From the NCBI RefSeq assembly GCF_030542965.1, contig NZ_JAUAOA010000012.1, positions 27,438 to 91,437 of the forward strand: a stretch of DNA of 64,000 nt, given 5' to 3'. Both the position numbers and the translations under genes were made by a program. The DNA comes from Azotosporobacter soli (GTDB taxonomy: Bacteria; Bacillota; Negativicutes; SG130). Positions 35,765 through 43,803 of the stretch are shown piece after piece (position 1 is the stretch's first letter; each line of letters opens with the position of its first letter). Under the pieces are notes generated by a model. That model was given only the letters and a program-made list of their open reading frames with translations, made no database searches and was not told the origin of the DNA.

Positions 35765-35890
35765 TACACACGTAGACAAAAATAGCTCTGCGGCGGACGC
35801 GTGAAAAACAAGTTGTGGAAAGTTGTAAATCGAACAACGGAGCGACGACGTTCAAGAAACGGTGTTCAGCAGACAAGGAGGATGGAAGCG

Positions 35891-37060
35891 ATGAAGAAAA
35901 AATGGTTATCACTTACCGGAGGGCTTTTAGCCGTCGGCATGCTCGGTCTGTTGGCCGCAGGCTGTGGTTCCTCTCCGGCGGCAGACTCGAAAGAAATCAA
36001 AATCGGCGGAAACTTTGAACTTACCGGCGGGGTTGCCAATTTCGGCAAGCAAACCGTAAATGGAATTCAGCTGGCGTTCAAAGAAGTCAATGCGGCCGGC
36101 GGCGTGCTGGGCAAGCAGATTACGCTGGTGCAGGCGGACAACAAGTCGGAGCCTTCTGAGGCGACCAATGCAATCACCAAGCTGATCAACCAGGATAAGG
36201 TCGTCGCGGTTCTCGGACCGGTTGCCAGCTCCAACGTATTGGCGACGCTGCAGGTCGGACAGGACAACAAGGTTCCGGTATTGACCGCGACCGGTACGAA
36301 CACGAAGATCACGGTTGACGAAGGCAAAACGCGGCCTTATGCATTCAGAGCCTGCTTCATCGATCCGTTCCAAGGCAATGTCATGGCAAACTTCGCGATC
36401 AAATCGATGAAAGCAAAAACCGCAGTCATTTATGTCGATAACAGCTCCGATTACTCCAAAGGCTTGGCGGAATCCTTTGAAGCCGCATTTACGCAGGCTG
36501 GCGGTACGATCGTAGGCAAAGAAGCGTTCTTGCAAAAAGACCAGGACTTTAAAGCTACGATCACCAAGATCAAAGGCATGAACCCCGATGTGGTCTTCAT
36601 TCCGGCCTATTATGAAGAGGTCGGCAAAATCGTCAAACAGGCGAGAGAACTTGGCGTAACCGTTCCGCTGCTCGGAACCGACGGCTGGGATGACCCAAAA
36701 GTGGTTGAAGTGGCAAGTGCCGCCGCGTTGAACAACACGTACTTCAGCAACCATTATTCCTCGCAGGACAGCGATCCTCGCGTGGCTAAATTTGCCGAAG
36801 CGTACAAGAAAGAATACGGACAAGAACCAAGCGCACTGGCCGCACTGGGTTATGATGCCGCACTGATGCTGATCGACGCGATTAAACGCGCCAACAGCAC
36901 CGAACCGGCAAAAATCAGAGATGCGCTGGAACAGACGAAGAATCTGCAGGTCGTAACCGGCATCATTTCACTGAACGAGAAACATGATCCGGTAAAGAGC
37001 GCCGTTGTCATCGAATATAAAGATGGAAAACAGGCCTTTAAAGAAAAAGTGAATCCGTAA
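35891..37060 (+). CDS. Branched-chain amino acid ABC transporter, substrate-binding lipoprotein (first copy)
   Basis: 389 residues, LivJ/LivK family. The N-terminus MKKKWLSLTGGLL leads to a lipobox ending LLAAGC, so it should be a lipoprotein of the cell envelope. The periplasmic-binding fold shows IKIGGNFELTGGVANFGKQ, GVLGKQITLVQADNKSE and FIDPFQGNVMANFA. AAGGAGGATG sits before ATG 35891. A second, about 60% similar binding protein follows, and livHMGF after it; both may feed one permease. It ends in its own terminator. Confidence 0.92.
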   Translation: MKKKWLSLTGGLLAVGMLGLLAAGCGSSPAADSKEIKIGGNFELTGGVANFGKQTVNGIQLAFKEVNAAGGVLGKQITLVQADNKSEPSEATNAITKLINQDKVVAVLGPVASSNVLATLQVGQDNKVPVLTATGTNTKITVDEGKTRPYAFRACFIDPFQGNVMANFAIKSMKAKTAVIYVDNSSDYSKGLAESFEAAFTQAGGTIVGKEAFLQKDQDFKATITKIKGMNPDVVFIPAYYEEVGKIVKQARELGVTVPLLGTDGWDDPKVVEVASAAALNNTYFSNHYSSQDSDPRVAKFAEAYKKEYGQEPSALAALGYDAALMLIDAIKRANSTEPAKIRDALEQTKNLQVVTGIISLNEKHDPVKSAVVIEYKDGKQAFKEKVNP

Positions 37061-37075
37061 CCCGTTGTGATAGAG

Positions 37076-37112
37076 AGCAGGGATAAGAGGTAAAACATTA
37101 TCCCTGCTTTTC
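37076..37112 (+). terminator. Terminator after the first binding-protein gene
   Basis: AGCAGGGATAA / TTATCCCTGCT stem with an 11-nt loop and TTT. It makes livJ largely a separate transcript. Confidence 0.8.
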
Positions 37113-37229
37113 CATAAAAAGACATGTCTCCTGGAAAAAGACCAAACGGGTAAAGAATGAAAAAATCTCTTTCAGAAAACGAAGTGTCCGGCACAAAAGA
37201 ATGAAAAAGACAAAAACCGATAAATGTCC

Positions 37230-37258
37230 TTGACAGAAGAAAGAGTCCCTCCTATAAT
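37230..37258 (+). promoter_or_regulatory. Sigma-A promoter of the second binding-protein gene and livHMGF
   Basis: TTGACA (37230-37235), 17-bp spacer, TATAAT (37253-37258). The rest of the 309-bp gap (37061-37369) is AT-rich and otherwise featureless. Confidence 0.88.
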
Positions 37259-37369
37259 GGCACTATGTGAAGTACAAAAATCCATTGCCAAGAGACAAAT
37301 TAAAATGAAAAAAGAAAAATGTCTTTGCTAAATGGATGAAGTGCTATCTGACAAGAGGGGGACATTCAT

Positions 37370-38536
37370 GTGAACAAAGGGAAACGATTTTTCAGCCTGC
37401 TGCTGGCGGCGCTGTTTGCAACGGCACTGGTAACCGGCTGCGGCGGACAGAGCGGAACGGACACCGTTAAGATCGGCGCCAATCTGGAGATGACCGGAAA
37501 CAATGCTTCTTTCGGAAAATCGGCCAGCAACGGCGCAAAACTGGCGATCAAGGAAGTCAACGCCAAAGGCGGCGTGCTCGGCAAACAGTTGAGCCTCGTA
37601 CTGGCTGACAACAAAAGCGAAGCGGCTGAGGCCGCCAACGCGATGCAAAAGCTGATCACGCAGGATAAGGTGGCGGCGGTGATCGCACCGATCGCATCCT
37701 CGAGCGTCATTGCCGGAGCGCAGGTGAATCAGGACAATAAGGTTCTGGCGATCAGCCCGACGGCTTCCAATCCTAAAGTGACGGTCAACCCGGAAACGGG
37801 AGCGGTCAGAGACTATCTCTTCCGGGCCGCATTCATCGATCCGTTTCAGGGCGCGGTCATGGCAAACTTTGCCTCGCGCAGCCTGAAAGCGAAAACGGCG
37901 GCACTGTACATTGACAATTCCAGCGATTATGCGAAAGGTCTGGCGCAATTTTTCAAAGAGACCTTTATCAAAAATGGCGGACAGATCGTAGCGGAAGAAG
38001 CCTATCTGGCGAAAGATACCGATTTCAAATCGACGCTGACCAAGTTAAAAGCGGCCGCGCCGGATGTCATCTTCGTTCCCGGTTATTATCAGGAAGTCGG
38101 GATGATCATCAAGCAAGGTCGTGAAATAGGACTGCAAGTCCCGTTCCTGGGCGGCGATGGTTGGGATTCCGCTAAATTACCGGAAATTGCCGGTGCGCAA
38201 TCGCTGAACAATACGTTTTTTGCCAACCACTATTCACCGGATGATAACAGTCCGGCCATCAAACAATTCGTAGCGGCGTATCAGAAGGAATACAATGAAA
38301 TGCCGGATGCGTTCGCCGCATTGGCTTATGATGCGACGATGATGGTCATTGAAGCGATGAAACGCGCAAATGCGATCGATAGCGTGAAGATCAAGGATGA
38401 ACTGGCCAAGACGAAAGACTATCAGGCCGTATCCGGAATCATCACGTTGAATGCGACGCATGACGCGGTCAAGAGCGCGGTTATCATTGAAATGAAGGAT
38501 GGCAAACAAACCTTTAAGGAAAAGGTAAATCCATAA
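37370..38536 (+). CDS. Branched-chain amino acid ABC transporter, substrate-binding lipoprotein (second copy)
   Basis: 388 residues, paralogue of the protein at 35891. Lipobox at LVTGC (about residues 19-23), then VKIGANLEMTGNNASFGK and AAFIDPFQGAVMANFASRSLKAKTAALYIDNSSDYAKGL, closely following the first copy. It starts at GTG 37370; the ATG 2 bp before is followed at once by a stop. GAGGGGG is the ribosome site. Likely co-transcribed with livH beyond a weak hairpin. Confidence 0.92.
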   Translation: MNKGKRFFSLLLAALFATALVTGCGGQSGTDTVKIGANLEMTGNNASFGKSASNGAKLAIKEVNAKGGVLGKQLSLVLADNKSEAAEAANAMQKLITQDKVAAVIAPIASSSVIAGAQVNQDNKVLAISPTASNPKVTVNPETGAVRDYLFRAAFIDPFQGAVMANFASRSLKAKTAALYIDNSSDYAKGLAQFFKETFIKNGGQIVAEEAYLAKDTDFKSTLTKLKAAAPDVIFVPGYYQEVGMIIKQGREIGLQVPFLGGDGWDSAKLPEIAGAQSLNNTFFANHYSPDDNSPAIKQFVAAYQKEYNEMPDAFAALAYDATMMVIEAMKRANAIDSVKIKDELAKTKDYQAVSGIITLNATHDAVKSAVIIEMKDGKQTFKEKVNP

Positions 38537-38570
38537 CGATTCGGCAGGCAATATCATTTCACGCAGTGGA

Positions 38571-38597
38571 GGGATAAGGCGTAAGCCTTATCCCTTC
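38571..38597 (+). terminator. Hairpin between the second binding-protein gene and livH
   Basis: GGGATAAGGC / GCCTTATCCC around GTAA, then TTCTTAT. The poor T-tract suggests partial read-through, giving more binding protein than permease. Confidence 0.6.
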
Positions 38598-38646
38598 TTA
38601 TGTCCGATTCTAAAAGAACGAAAGCAGATAAAAGGAGGAGAGCAGC

Positions 38647-39546
38647 ATGGAAATGACGTCCATTACCCAACAGGTGCTGCAGCAATTGATAAACGGAATT
38701 TCCTTAGGCAGCATCTATGCGTTGATCGCCCTCGGCTACACGATGGTGTACGGCATCATTAAACTGATCAATTTTGCACATGGCGATATTTATATGGTTG
38801 GCGCGTATGTCGGCTTCTTTGCGACGACGACGCTGCACCTGCCGTTCTTCCCCGCGTTGCTGCTGGCGATGGTCAGCGCCGCGATCGCCGGGATGATCAT
38901 CGAAAAACTCGCCTACCGGCCGCTGCGCAATCATCCGAAGATCGCGGTCCTGATCACTGCGATCGGCGTTTCGCTGCTGCTCGAGTATGGCGGCATCCTG
39001 CTCCTGACGCCGCAGCCGCGGACGTTTCCGGAAATTTTTCCGACGCAGACCTATGAACTGTGGGGCGGTTTGATCATCAACAACCAACAGGTCGTGATCC
39101 TCTCCGTTGCGGTACTCTTGATGCTTGTACTGACCTATGTGGTGCAGCGGACCAAAGTCGGCAAGGCGATGCGCGCCGTATCCTATGATACCGATGCCGC
39201 GATGCTGATGGGCATCGATGTCGACCGCATCATCTCTTATACGTTTGCGATCGGCTCGGCCCTGGCCGCCGCCGCGGGCGTACTGGTCGGCGTGTATTAC
39301 AACTCGATCGATCCGCTGATGGGCATCATGCCCGGACTGAAAGCGTTTGTCGCAGCGGTCCTAGGCGGCATCGGCGTTATTCCCGGCGCGATGCTGGGCG
39401 GTTTGCTGATGGGCGTGATCGAGGCAATGGTCAGCGGTTTTATCTCCTCGACGTTCCGTGATGCGGCCGCCTTTGGGATTCTCATCATTATCCTGCTCTT
39501 CAAGCCAGCAGGTCTGCTCGGTAAAAATGTCCGCGAGAAAGTGTAG
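38647..39546 (+). CDS. livH: Branched-chain amino acid ABC transporter permease LivH
   Basis: 299 residues with about eight membrane helices. LivH signatures: NGISLGSIYALIALGYTMVYGI, INFAHGDIYMVGAYVG and the EAA-like loop AVSYDTDAAMLMGIDVDRII. One half of the transmembrane channel with LivM. Start ATG 38647 after AAGGAGG. It ends 9 bp before livM. Confidence 0.95.
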   Translation: MEMTSITQQVLQQLINGISLGSIYALIALGYTMVYGIIKLINFAHGDIYMVGAYVGFFATTTLHLPFFPALLLAMVSAAIAGMIIEKLAYRPLRNHPKIAVLITAIGVSLLLEYGGILLLTPQPRTFPEIFPTQTYELWGGLIINNQQVVILSVAVLLMLVLTYVVQRTKVGKAMRAVSYDTDAAMLMGIDVDRIISYTFAIGSALAAAAGVLVGVYYNSIDPLMGIMPGLKAFVAAVLGGIGVIPGAMLGGLLMGVIEAMVSGFISSTFRDAAAFGILIIILLFKPAGLLGKNVREKV

Positions 39547-39555
39547 GTGACGAAA

Positions 39556-40518
39556 ATGTCGGATAAAGTAAAACGCGACCTGATCGCGCTCGGAGGTTGC
39601 CTGGCGCTGTACCTGCTCGGACAGAGTCTGATTGCCACCGATGTGATCGGGCCGTTCTGGCAGCTTAATATCGTTCTGATTTGCATCAACATCATGCTGG
39701 GCGTCAGCTTGAACCTAATCAACGGTTTCACCGGACAGTTTTCCATCGGCCATGCCGGCTTTATGGCGGTCGGCGCTTATCTTGGCGCGGTACTGACGGT
39801 AAAACTGCATCTGCCGTTCATCGTTGCGATCATGGGCGGCGCGGCGGCGGCCGGGTTTCTCGGTTTCGTCATTGGCTTGCCGACGCTTCGCCTCAGCGGC
39901 GACTATCTGGCGATTGCGACGCTCGGTCTTGGCGAAATCATCCGGATCACGATCCTGAATATCCCTTATGTCGGCGGTGCATCCGGTTTCATGGGCATCC
40001 CTCGTCTGACCACCTTTACCTGGGTCTTCTGGATGATGATCTTTACGATCTTTTTTGTGAAGAACTTCATCAACTCGAGTCATGGCCGCGCCTGCATGGC
40101 CATTCGTGAGAATGAGATCGCCGCAGAAGCGATGGGCGTTGACACGACGAAGTACAAGGTCATGGCTTTCACGATCGGCGCGGCATTTGCCGGCGTGGCC
40201 GGTGCGATGTTCTCTCATTATTTCTATATCGCGCATCCGGCTTCGTTTACCTTTATGAAGTCGTTTGACATCCTGACGATCGTCGTCTTGGGCGGCCTCG
40301 GCAGCATCACCGGTTCCATTACCGCGGCCATCCTACTGACGTTCGTATCGGCGGCGCTGGCCAGCTACCCGGAATGGCGGATGATCGCGTATGCGTTAAT
40401 GCTGATCATTTTGATGCTGTACCGGCCGCAGGGTCTGTTTGGCAATAAAGAACTGAGCCTGGCGATATTCGGGCGTCTGTGGGGAGGGAAGAACCGTGAC
40501 ACTGCTAAAGGCAACTAA
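39556..40518 (+). CDS. livM: Branched-chain amino acid ABC transporter permease LivM
   Basis: 320 residues with about nine hydrophobic helices; LivM motifs GFTGQFSIGHAGFMAVGAYLG and IRENEIAAEAMGVDTTKYKV (EAA loop contacting the ATPases). The in-frame GTG at 39547 directly follows the livH stop; ATG 39556 with AGGTGA before it is preferred. The 3' end overlaps livG by 23 bp. Confidence 0.95.
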   Translation: MSDKVKRDLIALGGCLALYLLGQSLIATDVIGPFWQLNIVLICINIMLGVSLNLINGFTGQFSIGHAGFMAVGAYLGAVLTVKLHLPFIVAIMGGAAAAGFLGFVIGLPTLRLSGDYLAIATLGLGEIIRITILNIPYVGGASGFMGIPRLTTFTWVFWMMIFTIFFVKNFINSSHGRACMAIRENEIAAEAMGVDTTKYKVMAFTIGAAFAGVAGAMFSHYFYIAHPASFTFMKSFDILTIVVLGGLGSITGSITAAILLTFVSAALASYPEWRMIAYALMLIILMLYRPQGLFGNKELSLAIFGRLWGGKNRDTAKGN

Positions 40519-41263
40519 ATTGTCCAAAGTCTTCGGCGGCTTGCGGGCAGTTTCCAATTTTGAAGTGGATATCAACCAGGGAGAACTGGTCGGCCTGATC
40601 GGCCCGAACGGCGCAGGCAAGACGACGGCATTCAACCTGCTGACCGGCGTATATGAACCGAGCGAAGGCGAAATCGAATTTGACGGACGCAGCATAGTCG
40701 GCTTAAAGCCTTATCAGATCACGCAGCGCGGCATCGCAAGAACCTTCCAGAACATCCGTCTCTTCAGTAATCTGTCGGTTCTCGATAATGTGAAGATCGC
40801 TTATCATTTTCACGTGAAATACGGTTTGGTGGAATCGGTTTTGCGCATGGGCCGCTATTTTAAGGAAGAAGAAGAGATTGAGGCAAAGGCGTTGCGCTTT
40901 CTGGAAATCTTTCAGCTGGCGGATAAGAAAGACGAGATCGCGAAGAACCTGCCTTATGGCGAACAGCGACGCTTGGAAATTGCCCGTGCTTTGGCGGCGC
41001 AGCCGAAACTGCTGCTGCTCGATGAACCGGCAGCCGGGATGAATCCGCAGGAAACGCAGCAATTGATGCAAATGATCCGCTGGATTCGCAAAGAGTTTAA
41101 CTTGACGATCCTCTTGATCGAACATGATATGAACCTGGTTATGAATGTGTGTGAGCGGATTTACGTTTTGGATTACGGCAGCATCATCGCCAAAGGAACG
41201 CCGCAGGAAATCAAGAACAATCCAAGGGTCATCGAGGCCTACTTGGGCGAGGAGGTGCACTGA
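40496..41263 (+). CDS. livG: Branched-chain amino acid ABC transporter ATP-binding protein LivG
   Basis: 255 residues; Walker A GPNGAGKTT, signature LPYGEQRRLEIARAL (the LSGGQ variant typical of LivG), Walker B LLLLDEPAAGMNP and H-loop IEHDM. It energises transport together with LivF. GTG start at 40496 after GGGGAGGG, overlapping livM. A TTTCACGTGAAA palindrome (40808-40819) lies in the gene. Confidence 0.96.
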   Translation: MTLLKATKLSKVFGGLRAVSNFEVDINQGELVGLIGPNGAGKTTAFNLLTGVYEPSEGEIEFDGRSIVGLKPYQITQRGIARTFQNIRLFSNLSVLDNVKIAYHFHVKYGLVESVLRMGRYFKEEEEIEAKALRFLEIFQLADKKDEIAKNLPYGEQRRLEIARALAAQPKLLLLDEPAAGMNPQETQQLMQMIRWIRKEFNLTILLIEHDMNLVMNVCERIYVLDYGSIIAKGTPQEIKNNPRVIEAYLGEEVH

Positions 41264-41967
41264 TGCTAACGGTCGATAACATCAACGTATATTATGGAGC
41301 GATTCATGCGCTGAAAGGCATCAGCCTCCAGGTCGATGAAGGCCAGATCGTCACGCTGATCGGCGCGAATGGCGCGGGCAAGAGCACGATCTTGCGCACC
41401 GTTTCCGGACTTTTGAAACCCAAAACAGGCGACGTCGTATTTGAAGGAAAATCGATTGCCGGCATCCAGGCGCAGGACATCGTAAAAAAAGGAATTTCGC
41501 AGGTGCCGGAAGGGCGGCGCGTTTTTGCCAATATGACGGTGTTGGAGAATTTGGAACTGGGCGCTTACATTCGCAGCGACAGCAAAGGGATCGCAGCCGA
41601 CTTGGACAAGATCTTTGAACGCTTTCCCCGCCTCGCGGAACGCCGCGCGCAAATGGCAGGCACACTGTCCGGCGGCGAGCAGCAAATGCTCGCGATGGGT
41701 CGGGCGCTGATGAGCCGGCCGCGTCTTTTGCTGCTGGATGAACCGTCGATGGGCCTGGCGCCGCTCCTGGTAAAAGAAATCTTTGCGATCATCCAGGAGA
41801 TCAATGCCGGCGGAACGACGATTTTGCTGGTGGAACAAAATGCGCATATGGCACTGTCGATTGCGCATCAGGCTTATGTGCTCGAGACCGGACGCATCAG
41901 TCTGTCCGGCGACGCGAAAGAACTCGCGGCCAGCGAAGAGATACGCAAAGCATATCTGGGCGGTTAA
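41263..41967 (+). CDS. livF: Branched-chain amino acid ABC transporter ATP-binding protein LivF
   Basis: 234 residues; Walker A GANGAGKST, LivF-type GISQVPEGRRVFANMTVLENL, signature LSGGEQQMLAMGRAL, Walker B LLLLDEPSMGLAP. The start overlaps the livG stop (TGATG), so expression is coupled. It is paired with LivG in the cytoplasmic ATPase dimer. Confidence 0.96.
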   Translation: MLTVDNINVYYGAIHALKGISLQVDEGQIVTLIGANGAGKSTILRTVSGLLKPKTGDVVFEGKSIAGIQAQDIVKKGISQVPEGRRVFANMTVLENLELGAYIRSDSKGIAADLDKIFERFPRLAERRAQMAGTLSGGEQQMLAMGRALMSRPRLLLLDEPSMGLAPLLVKEIFAIIQEINAGGTTILLVEQNAHMALSIAHQAYVLETGRISLSGDAKELAASEEIRKAYLGG

Positions 41968-41993
41968 TGACAGTAGGATGAGGAGGATTTTGC

Positions 41994-42644
41994 ATGTTTG
42001 TATGTAATCGAATGACAGCCGATCCGGTTACCATCACTTCCGTTACGACGATTGCCGACGCGGTCGAGATCATGCGCAGTCACAAATTCAGACGACTGCC
42101 GGTCGTAGACGGCGGCAAGCTGGTGGGGATCGTTACTGACCGCGACTTGCGCACCGTTTCGCCGTCGCAGGCCACGAGCCTGTCGGTGCACGAATTGAAT
42201 TATCTCCTGGCAAAACTTCACGTCAAGGAAATCATGCAGCGCGATGTTGTGACGATCGCACCCGATGCTGCAATCGAAGAAGCGGCGCTTTTGATGTACA
42301 ATCACAAGATCGGCGGCCTGGTCGTAAGCGATGCGAGCGGAGGCGCGGTCGGCGTGATCACCGAGACGGATCTCTTTAAGACCTTTGTCGATATGATGGG
42401 TCTGACGGAAGGCAAAACGCGTCTGACGATCGATCTTGCGGATGACCGCGTAGGGGCTCTGCATGAAATCACCGCCGTCTTTGCCGCACTCGGCCTTAAC
42501 ATCAGCAGCATGGTGACGTGCCCGCTGCCGGATGGCCGAAAAGAACTGATCATTCGCATCGACGAGAGCGAAATTGAGGAACTGAAAGAACGTCTCGCCG
42601 CCAAAGGTTACCCTGTGATTCATGCGGTTGAGATCCGTGCCTGA
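41994..42644 (+). CDS. CBS-pair plus ACT domain protein (AcuB-like) in the liv operon
   Basis: 216 residues: two CBS motifs (about 7-60, VTDRDLRTVSP; and 77-132, VITETDLFKT) and a C-terminal ACT domain (142-216; DRVGALHEITAVFAALGLNISSM). CBS pairs bind adenosine nucleotides; ACT domains bind amino acids. Sitting 26 bp behind livF, it may sense energy state and branched-chain amino acids and modulate uptake or metabolism, which is inference. It resembles Bacillus AcuB, whose biochemical role is unclear. Confidence 0.85.
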   Translation: MFVCNRMTADPVTITSVTTIADAVEIMRSHKFRRLPVVDGGKLVGIVTDRDLRTVSPSQATSLSVHELNYLLAKLHVKEIMQRDVVTIAPDAAIEEAALLMYNHKIGGLVVSDASGGAVGVITETDLFKTFVDMMGLTEGKTRLTIDLADDRVGALHEITAVFAALGLNISSMVTCPLPDGRKELIIRIDESEIEELKERLAAKGYPVIHAVEIRA

Positions 42645-42675
42645 CTATTTACAGCGTGCCGAAAACTGTGATAAA

Positions 42676-42780
42676 ATACTGACACAGGATCAGGCGGTCG
42701 TCGATCAGACGGCGCAGCCGGGCATGAAGCAGCAGGGTTAAAAGCCTGTGGGACCGTGAAAACGGCCTCACGGGCTTTTT
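42676..42780 (+). ncRNA. NiCo (czcD) riboswitch with terminator
   Basis: The leader before the cation efflux gene contains, in order, ACTGACACAGG (42678-42688), GCAGCCGGGCATGAAGC (42714-42730), CAGCAGG and CCTGTGGGAC (42745-42754). These follow the NiCo aptamer layout (AGCAGG, GCAGCCGGGC, AACAG, CTGTGGGACAG), with Ni/Co-binding internal loops at a four-way junction. The last aptamer arm is also the 5' arm of a 15-bp terminator stem (42742-42775) ending in TTTTT. Metal binding would therefore block termination and turn efflux on. Confidence 0.85.
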
Positions 42781-42822
42781 CTATGCATTTTGAGCAAAAA
42801 AAGAAAAAAAGGGGGCATAACT

Positions 42823-43728
42823 TTGACAGAGAAACAACGTACAGCGCAGCTGTCCGTCTTTTCCAACACGCTCTTGGTCGTGTTGAAACTGATCGTCGGT
42901 TTTTATACCGGCGCCGTAAGTATTGTCTCCGAAGCGGCCCATTCGGCGGTCGACCTGCTGGCGGCGGTGATCGCTTATTATGCGGTGCGCCAGGCTGACC
43001 GGCCGCCGGATGAACGGCATGCGTTCGGACACGGAAAATTCGAGAATCTATCCGGGGCAATCGAGGCGATGCTGATTGTGGTCGCTGCGATCTGGATCGT
43101 TTATGAGGCCGCAGGCAAGCTCTTCAAGCCGCACACGCCGGAGATGCTCGAATACGGCATGGCCTTAATGCTGCTTTCGGTCGTCGTCAATATCTTCGTT
43201 TCCAGGCGACTGATGAAAGTGGCGAAAAAAACCGGCTCGCAGGCACTCGAAGCGGATGCGCTGCATTTGCAGGCGGACGTTTGGACTTCTGCCGGCGTCC
43301 TGATCGGCTTGGCGGTGATCCGCATTACGGGCTGGGCTTGGATCGATCCGGCTATTGCGCTCTTGGTCGCACTGATCGTCTTTAAAGCGGGTTATGACAT
43401 GACGCGCAAGAGCTTTCAGGAACTGACCGACATCAGCCTGCCGCAGGAAGAAGAAGAGCAGATCAAAGAGATCGTCGCCAGACACAACGAGATCGTCGAC
43501 TATCATAAGCTGCGTACGCGACGTTCCGGCAGCCATCGCCAGGTCGACATGCACATCGTGCTTTACCGTGAGATGCATTTGGCGCAGGCGCATGCGGTGG
43601 CCGATCAACTGGAAGGCGAGATCGGCGAAGCTTTGGCGCCTTGTGAGGTGGTCATTCATCTGGAACCGTGCGATCCGGAAAAGTACGCTCAGCATTGCCC
43701 GCTGCAGATCGAACCGCCGAAAAAGTGA
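42823..43728 (+). CDS. Cation diffusion facilitator (divalent metal efflux)
   Basis: 301 residues with six predicted membrane helices. The two metal-binding HxxxD pairs are present: H40/D44 (SEAAHSAVD) and H148/D152 (ADALHLQADVW). A cytoplasmic C-terminal domain with His-rich segments (DYHKLRTRRSGSHRQVDMHI) completes the CDF fold. The frame opens at 42790, inside the poly-A region; TTG 42823 with GGGGG 7 nt before it is the better start. The riboswitch upstream suggests nickel or cobalt as inducers and likely substrates. Confidence 0.9.
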   Translation: MTEKQRTAQLSVFSNTLLVVLKLIVGFYTGAVSIVSEAAHSAVDLLAAVIAYYAVRQADRPPDERHAFGHGKFENLSGAIEAMLIVVAAIWIVYEAAGKLFKPHTPEMLEYGMALMLLSVVVNIFVSRRLMKVAKKTGSQALEADALHLQADVWTSAGVLIGLAVIRITGWAWIDPAIALLVALIVFKAGYDMTRKSFQELTDISLPQEEEEQIKEIVARHNEIVDYHKLRTRRSGSHRQVDMHIVLYREMHLAQAHAVADQLEGEIGEALAPCEVVIHLEPCDPEKYAQHCPLQIEPPKK

Positions 43729-43803
43729 GGCAGGATTTCGCCGCCTGGCGCGCGAATAGAGGGGAAATGAAAGAAGAAACGGCGGTCGGCGAAGGGAGGG
43801 ATC

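Larger units (their letters stand above)
35426..35890 (+). other. 465-bp intergenic region ahead of livJ with two promoters and a hairpin
   Basis: No convincing gene. A perfect sigma-A promoter (TTGACA 35483-35488, TATAAT 35506-35511) and a second (35736-35764) point to livJ. Between them GAAGAGGCGG / CCGCCTCTTC (about 35594-35634) forms a strong stem without a T-tract. The upstream promoter may give a leader or small RNA; no known riboswitch core was recognised. A frame opening at 35801 only extends livJ into its leader and is not supported. Confidence 0.6.

Noticed and set aside
35801..35890. N-terminal extension of the first liv binding protein
   Set aside because: Translation from 35801 puts 30 basic residues before a clear lipoprotein signal; AAGGAGG directly precedes ATG 35891.
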